Shown piece by piece: positions 7,045-9,920 of a stretch of 9,920 nucleotides of DNA. Position 1 is the first letter of the stretch, and every line of letters starts with the position of its first letter. A program made the translations under genes and the position numbers. The DNA is from Planctomycetota bacterium. GTDB lineage: Bacteria > Planctomycetota > Planctomycetia > Planctomycetales > Planctomycetaceae. The notes below the pieces were generated by a model. That model was not told the origin of the DNA. It saw only the letters and a program-made list of their open reading frames with translations, and did no database searches. Location: the NCBI GenBank assembly GCA_023429275.1, contig JAEYWB010000426.1, positions 1 to 9,920 on the forward strand. Reading direction: 5' to 3'.

Positions 7045-8417
7045 GGCATGTCCTTCATTTCAGGAGGGGCGCCGGGCGGCGCCGCCTCGGGGATTTCCAG
7101 GAGGTGTTCAGGCCAGACGTCCTGCAGCGTCAGGCCGGAGAGAGCGGCGGCCGCTTTCCAGCCTTCCCCCAAGGCTCGGGTGTAGTCGAGATAGGCCTGC
7201 GCGAGCGCGCGCTGCGATTCGAGGATGCGGAGGTATTCGAACTCGCCCCCTTGATACGCCTTCCGCGAGAGCTCGTACGTCTCACGGGCGCGGGGGAGGA
7301 TGGCAGACGAATACCGCTCTGCTCGACGTCGTGCTGCCTCGTATTCGCGGATCGCTGTCGCAATCCGCTCTGCCAGTTCGTTCTCGACCTGGCGGACCTG
7401 TTGCTGGGCTTCGCAGAACTCAGCTTCGGCGGCCCGGATGTTCCCCTGGTTCCGATTCCAGAGAGGGACGGTCATGCTCGCTCCGATCCGAAAGTCATCG
7501 GAACGGTTTTGGTTCTGCCGGACGTATCCCGTGTCGACCGCGACGTTCGGCAGCGGCTCGACACGAGCCCGTTCGACCAGGAGCCGGGCACGTTCGACGC
7601 CGTGCCGCGCGGCATGAATGTCGGGGTGCGACGAGAGGGCGACGGCCTGGACCGCCTCCAGATCGTAGAAGGGCATGCCGCCGGTGATCTCTCCCTCGAC
7701 ACGCTCAAAAACAAGCCGCGGGTCGCCAACGCTGACGGCCAGGTTCTTGTATGAGGCCGGCAACTGCCGCTGCGAGGCTTCGAGCTCTGTCTTCAGCCGC
7801 TCCGCTTCGATCTCGAGCTGAATCACGTCGAGCCGAGCCACTTCCTTCGCCTCGAGCAGGTCTTCGGATTGCTTCACCGAGCGCTCCGCCAAGGCCACCA
7901 TCTTCTGCAGGACACCGATCTGGCTCTGAAGAACGAGGGCCTCGTAATAGCGGGTCCGGATATCCGCCAGCAGGGCGTACCGCTGGCTCATCAGCCGCCA
8001 GGTCTCCTGATCGACGAGCCGCAATCCGGCTTCACGGCTGAGGCGGAGCTTTCCGCCGGTGACAAGCTCTTGAGACAGCAAAGGAAGCGTGTTCACGCCG
8101 GAACGTCCGGTCCGGTCGCCGAGTTCGTCAAAAGTCACGGCCAGCGAAGGATTGGGATAGAGCCCGGCCTGGATCGCTTTTCCACGGGCCGCGGCGACAA
8201 CAAATGCCGCCCGGGCCAGCCTGGGGTTGAGGTTCAATCCCATTCCTTCCAGCTCCACGAGACCGGCAGAGGGACGGGCCGGCGTACCGATGAGCTCCGC
8301 CTGTGCCGCACCTGCGGCGGGGAGTTCATCGGGTTGGGGTTCACCCTGCGCCAACTGGCAGAACAGTCCGAAGACGGTCGCAGCAGTGACGAAGAACTTC
8401 TGAGGAAGTTGCGACAT
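7041..8417 (-). CDS. TolC/CzcC-type outer-membrane efflux channel protein
   Basis: A 458-residue outer-membrane factor that would form the trimeric exit duct for the RND pump. Residues 1-25 are a signal peptide (basic start, hydrophobic 8-20, likely cut after LAQG at 25). The mature part has the duplicated layout of the OEP family. Each half pairs a strand region (AGLYPNPSLAVTFDEL at 84-99 and QELVTGGKLRLSREAG at 116-131; then LPNVAVDTGYVRQN at 289-302 and VPLWNRNQGNIRAAEA at 317-332) with long helices (about 132-225 and 330-425). AYQGGEFEYLRILESQ (387-402) is a typical conserved stretch near the end of the last helix. The start is set by GAGGAG at 8424-8429: the second of two adjacent ATGs (8417) has 6-base spacing and the first (8420) only 3. 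An in-frame GTG-type start at 8588 would prefix 56 residues unlike a signal peptide and is rejected. It is the first gene of the tightly coupled channel-adaptor-pump set. Confidence 0.92.
   Translation of the reverse strand: MSQLPQKFFVTAATVFGLFCQLAQGEPQPDELPAAGAAQAELIGTPARPSAGLVELEGMGLNLNPRLARAAFVVAAARGKAIQAGLYPNPSLAVTFDELGDRTGRSGVNTLPLLSQELVTGGKLRLSREAGLRLVDQETWRLMSQRYALLADIRTRYYEALVLQSQIGVLQKMVALAERSVKQSEDLLEAKEVARLDVIQLEIEAERLKTELEASQRQLPASYKNLAVSVGDPRLVFERVEGEITGGMPFYDLEAVQAVALSSHPDIHAARHGVERARLLVERARVEPLPNVAVDTGYVRQNQNRSDDFRIGASMTVPLWNRNQGNIRAAEAEFCEAQQQVRQVENELAERIATAIREYEAARRRAERYSSAILPRARETYELSRKAYQGGEFEYLRILESQRALAQAYLDYTRALGEGWKAAAALSGLTLQDVWPEHLLEIPEAAPPGAPPEMKDMP
7051..7056 (-). 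promoter_or_regulatory. Ribosome binding site of the adaptor gene inside the TolC-type gene end
   Basis: GAAGGA on the minus strand, 6 bases before the ATG at 7044. It sits inside the last codons of the outer-membrane factor gene. With the 4-base ATGA overlap (7041-7044) this points to translational coupling. Confidence 0.65.
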
Positions 8418-8423
8418 CATGTA

Positions 8424-8429
8424 CTCCTC
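8424..8429 (-). promoter_or_regulatory. Ribosome binding site deciding the TolC-type start
   Basis: GAGGAG on the minus strand, 3 bases before the ATG at 8420 and 6 bases before the ATG at 8417. It excludes the long upstream extension and slightly favours the second ATG. Confidence 0.65.
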
Positions 8430-8510
8430 ATTGGGGCAAAAGAGGCGCAGGGCGGCATCCTGCCACATGCGCCGAGGGGGTGACGGCTCGCCAAAGCGAA
8501 CAGGGAAATT

Positions 8511-8525
8511 CCGAGTCGAACTCGG
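8511..8525. promoter_or_regulatory. Perfect 6+3+6 inverted repeat upstream of the TolC-type gene
   Basis: CCGAGT 8511-8516 and ACTCGG 8520-8525 flank a 3-base centre. An overlapping smaller repeat, GAAC 8518-8521 / GTTC 8525-8528, shares the right arm. It lies about 95-110 bp before the start of the outer-membrane factor, in the 232-bp gap that separates the His-rich gene from the efflux genes. It could be an operator for a dimeric regulator or an mRNA hairpin. No matching regulator gene is in the window, so the role is a guess. Confidence 0.3.
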
Positions 8526-8652
8526 TTCAAGACGCGGAACGGGCGCCGAGAGATGGCGTGGTGAGCTCACGATCAAGCAGTGAGCCAACAGCCTTCCGAC
8601 CAGAGAGAACGTCGCAAGAGTGCGGAGAAGCCTGCACCGCGACGGTCGGCTG

Positions 8653-9087
8653 CTAGATACGAAGCGAAGTCGTCTTCAGATAAACGGGTGTTCCCCCCAA
8701 CGGATCGGGAGGAGAAAGCACGTAACTGCTGTGCTGGTCGACGTCTACAAGAATTGGAGTCAGCCAGCTCCACAGCAGGGCGGTCATCAGTGGACACTGA
8801 GGAACGTCGACCTTCTTGAGCGATCCGCTCGCGTGGAAATCCCCCAGAAAGATCGCATCCGCGTCGTGTTCGGGAAGCTCGGAAACGCTCTGCAACGGCG
8901 CCTCATCACCGTGATGGTGATGGTCGCCATGGGCGTGATGACCGTGGTGGTGGCTGTGTCCGAGGTGGATGTGCGCCCGGCCGTCATGCTTGCTTCGCTG
9001 ATCATGCTCCGCCACCGAGTGCGCATGGGGCATCGGCTGCCCCAGCAGGCAAAGCGGAATCAGCAAGAGAGCAACGACTCGAGACAT
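8653..9087 (-). CDS. Short histidine-rich exported protein, putative metal-binding accessory factor
   Basis: A 144-residue protein whose first 18 or so residues (MSRVVALLLIPLCLLGQP) form a signal peptide without a proper lipobox. Residues 21-59 contain 17 histidines, including the runs HSHHHGHHAHG and DHHHHG, followed by an acidic stretch with HDADAIFL (about 74-81), a hydrophobic patch around TALLWSWLTPILVDV and the C-terminal end PVYLKTTSLRI. The His run strongly suggests binding of Zn, Ni, Cu or Co ions in the periplasm. The rest matches no named family that I know, though small His-rich proteins of this look recur beside planctomycete Cus/Czc-type operons as far as I recall. It is the first gene of the leftward cluster, 232 bp before the TolC-type gene, so it may have its own transcript or be the leader gene. 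The ribosome binding site before the ATG at 9087 is poor, but the signal peptide supports this start. Confidence 0.75.
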   Translation of the reverse strand: MSRVVALLLIPLCLLGQPMPHAHSVAEHDQRSKHDGRAHIHLGHSHHHGHHAHGDHHHHGDEAPLQSVSELPEHDADAIFLGDFHASGSLKKVDVPQCPLMTALLWSWLTPILVDVDQHSSYVLSPPDPLGGTPVYLKTTSLRI

Positions 9088-9450
9088 GCTGCCGTTATCG
9101 GTTCACGGGCGAAACATTCACCCACATAAAAACTACAGTGCGTGTCCGTCACCCATCTTACCGCGGTGGAAGTCTCCGGCCACTTGATTCGTGACAAATG
9201 GTCAGCGGGGCGATCGGCCTCTGGAGGACAGGACAAGTCGTGACCGGCGGTGTCGCTTCGCTCAACTGCCGGCTAGTGGCTCGAAAGCCCTCCGGGCTAC
9301 CGGTTCAGGTGGGATGCCCTGCGGGGACTCCGGCCGGGTGGCCGGGTCCTTGCTCATCGGGATGCTGTCTGGAGAGGGGCTTCTCGTTACGATAACTGTT
9401 GCTGTGATCTGGACGCAGCAGTGATGTGAAGAGTGTCGATGGGAACGTCT
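9088..9450. other. Divergent intergenic region with GC-rich inverted repeats
   Basis: It separates the leftward His-rich gene from the rightward zinc-ribbon gene and must hold both promoters. An A-rich patch (CATAAAAACTACAG, 9125-9138) stands out in GC-rich surroundings and may belong to the leftward promoter, but no clear -35/-10 pair was found. From about 9244 to 9345 there are several inverted repeats: CCGGC 9244-9248 with GCCGG 9268-9272; AGCCC 9286-9290 with GGGCT 9294-9298; CCGGCC 9330-9335 with GGCCGG 9340-9345. The segment 9241-9350 has the look of a short dispersed repeat rather than of coding DNA; short frames on both strands there have no recognisable product. Confidence 0.5.
9286..9345. 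repeat. Tandem pair of compact hairpins, possible dispersed repeat unit
   Basis: A 5-bp stem with a 3-base loop (9286-9298) is followed 31 bases later by a 6-bp stem with a 4-base loop (9330-9345), both perfect. Paired compact GC hairpins in an intergenic region are typical of REP-like or miniature elements. Copy number in the genome cannot be judged from one window. Confidence 0.3.
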
Positions 9451-9789
9451 ATGAACAGTTTGCCCCCCTGCCCGAAATGCCGCTCTGAGTACACCTATGA
9501 AGACCGCAGCCTGCTGGTCTGCCCGGAATGCGGCCATGAGTGGAGCGGCACGACGGTCGAGCCTGCCGCGGAAACGCGGGTCTGGAAAGACGCTTATGGC
9601 AACGTGCTGAACAACGGGGACTCCGTGCTGGTGATCAAGGATCTCAAGGTCAAGGGGGCGTCGTCCGTCCTCAAGGGGGGGACGAAGGTCAAGAGCATCC
9701 GCCTGATCGAAGGGGACCACGACATCGACTGCAAGATCGCCGGATTCGGCTCGATGCAGCTGAAGTCGGAGTTTGTGAAGAAGGCCTGA
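9451..9789 (+). CDS. yjdM: PhnA/YjdM-type zinc-ribbon protein
   Basis: A 112-residue protein close in length and sequence to E. coli YjdM (formerly PhnA), about 111 residues. The N-terminal zinc ribbon has CPKC (C7, C10) and CPEC (C24, C27) around SEYTYED. The C-terminal PhnA domain shows [14 protein letters not shown], the hallmark [29 protein letters not shown] and the ending LKSEFVKKA. It is cytosolic. Despite the old phosphonate name, the family has no proven catalytic role in phosphonate breakdown, and no phn genes are nearby. The ATG at 9451 is chosen because it gives the family's usual N-terminus ([10 protein letters not shown] compared with MSLPHCPKC). Upstream options in the same frame are ATG 9439, which has GAAGAG 5 bases before it, and GTG 9433. 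It is transcribed away from the efflux cluster and is probably a separate unit. Confidence 0.93.
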   Translation: MNSLPPCPKCRSEYTYEDRSLLVCPECGHEWSGTTVEPAAETRVWKDAYGNVLNNGDSVLVIKDLKVKGASSVLKGGTKVKSIRLIEGDHDIDCKIAGFGSMQLKSEFVKKA

Positions 9790-9815
9790 GCAGCCGACCG
9801 GGCCTGCACCGGACT

Positions 9816-9896
9816 CTGCCCGTCTGGATGGACGACGCCCCCTGTTCGACACTCGACAGTCCGCTGGCCGACGCATCCGGGCGAACGGGCAGGTTT
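9816..9896 (+). terminator. Structured region with long inverted repeat, possible terminator
   Basis: CTGCCCGT at 9816-9823... is repeated as its exact complement ACGGGCAG at 9885-9892, followed by GTTTT, 27 bp after the zinc-ribbon gene stop. Between the arms lie smaller stems: CTGT(T)CGA 9842-9849 with TCGACAG 9853-9859 (one bulged T), and an alternative CGTC 9821-9824 with GACG 9831-9834. The T-run after a GC-rich arm resembles an intrinsic terminator, but the 61-base spacing between arms is unusual. Confidence 0.35.
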
Positions 9897-9920
9897 TCCC
9901 CTTCCGTTGCGGGGCAAGCC

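Noticed and set aside
8343..8417. Lipoprotein signal in the TolC-type protein (Cys20)
   Set aside because: The residues before Cys20 are GLF, which does not fit a lipobox. A normal signal peptidase I site after LAQG fits better.
8421..8588. 56-residue N-terminal extension of the TolC-type protein
   Set aside because: The extension is Pro/Arg/Ser-rich and would hide the signal peptide, while a strong GAGGAG lies just before the ATG pair at 8417/8420.
9262..9876. 204-codon minus-strand frame over the zinc-ribbon gene and repeats
   Set aside because: It covers the clear PhnA-type gene antisense and translates a GC-repeat region. No domain or start signal was seen.
1..9920. CRISPR array, insertion sequence, integrase, tRNA or rRNA
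   Set aside because: No spaced direct repeats, transposase-like frames, tRNA cloverleaf or T-loop pattern, or rRNA-like stretches were recognised.

Overview
The window is GC-rich bacterial DNA. It is dominated by one leftward (minus-strand) gene cluster at about 1115-9087 that encodes a heavy-metal RND-type tripartite efflux system with several histidine-rich accessory proteins. The style of the genes suggests a planctomycete: a TPR protein tail, a His-rich lipoprotein with a PHDGTLADWGGGKYH motif, a short His-rich secreted protein beside a Cus/Czc-type operon, and an enlarged RND pump. This is an inference from recall of such gene neighbourhoods; no rRNA or other phylogenetic marker is present.

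Layout. (1) 2-460, plus strand: the C-terminal end of a TPR-type protein, cut by the window start. (2) 461-1114: about 650 bp with no convincing gene but many perfect stem-loops, including a GAAA-capped hairpin and two mutually exclusive hairpins at 875-911. (3) 1115-9087, minus strand, in transcription order: a His-rich exported protein (8653-9087), a TolC/CzcC-type outer-membrane factor (7041-8417), a CusB/CzcB-type periplasmic adaptor (5635-7044), a CusA/CzcA-type RND pump (2099-5623), a His-rich lipoprotein (1540-2070) and a small DUF3147-like membrane protein (1115-1453). (4) 9088-9450: a divergent, gene-poor intergenic stretch with GC-rich inverted repeats. (5) 9451-9789, plus strand: a PhnA/YjdM-type zinc-ribbon protein, followed by a structured region that may be a terminator. 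The last roughly 130 bases hold no gene.

How it works together (inference from family knowledge). The outer-membrane factor, adaptor and pump would form an envelope-spanning channel that exports metal cations. The stop of the outer-membrane factor gene overlaps the start of the adaptor gene (ATGA), the pump starts 11 bp after the adaptor, and the lipoprotein starts 28 bp after the pump. This argues for one polycistronic mRNA, at least for those four genes. The two His-rich exported proteins that bracket the pump genes, plus short His-containing C-terminal tails on the adaptor and pump, suggest periplasmic metal capture or buffering coupled to export. The metal cannot be assigned with certainty: the pump's TM4 signature (GELVDDAIVDVEN) is neither the classical CzcA (Zn/Co/Cd) nor the classical CusA (Cu/Ag) form.

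The most unusual points are the roughly 85-residue insertion with a C-x5-C pair in the pump's first periplasmic region, the His-rich proteins on both sides of the pump genes, and the structured gene-free tract at 461-1114. No regulator gene, transposase, CRISPR array, rRNA or tRNA was found.
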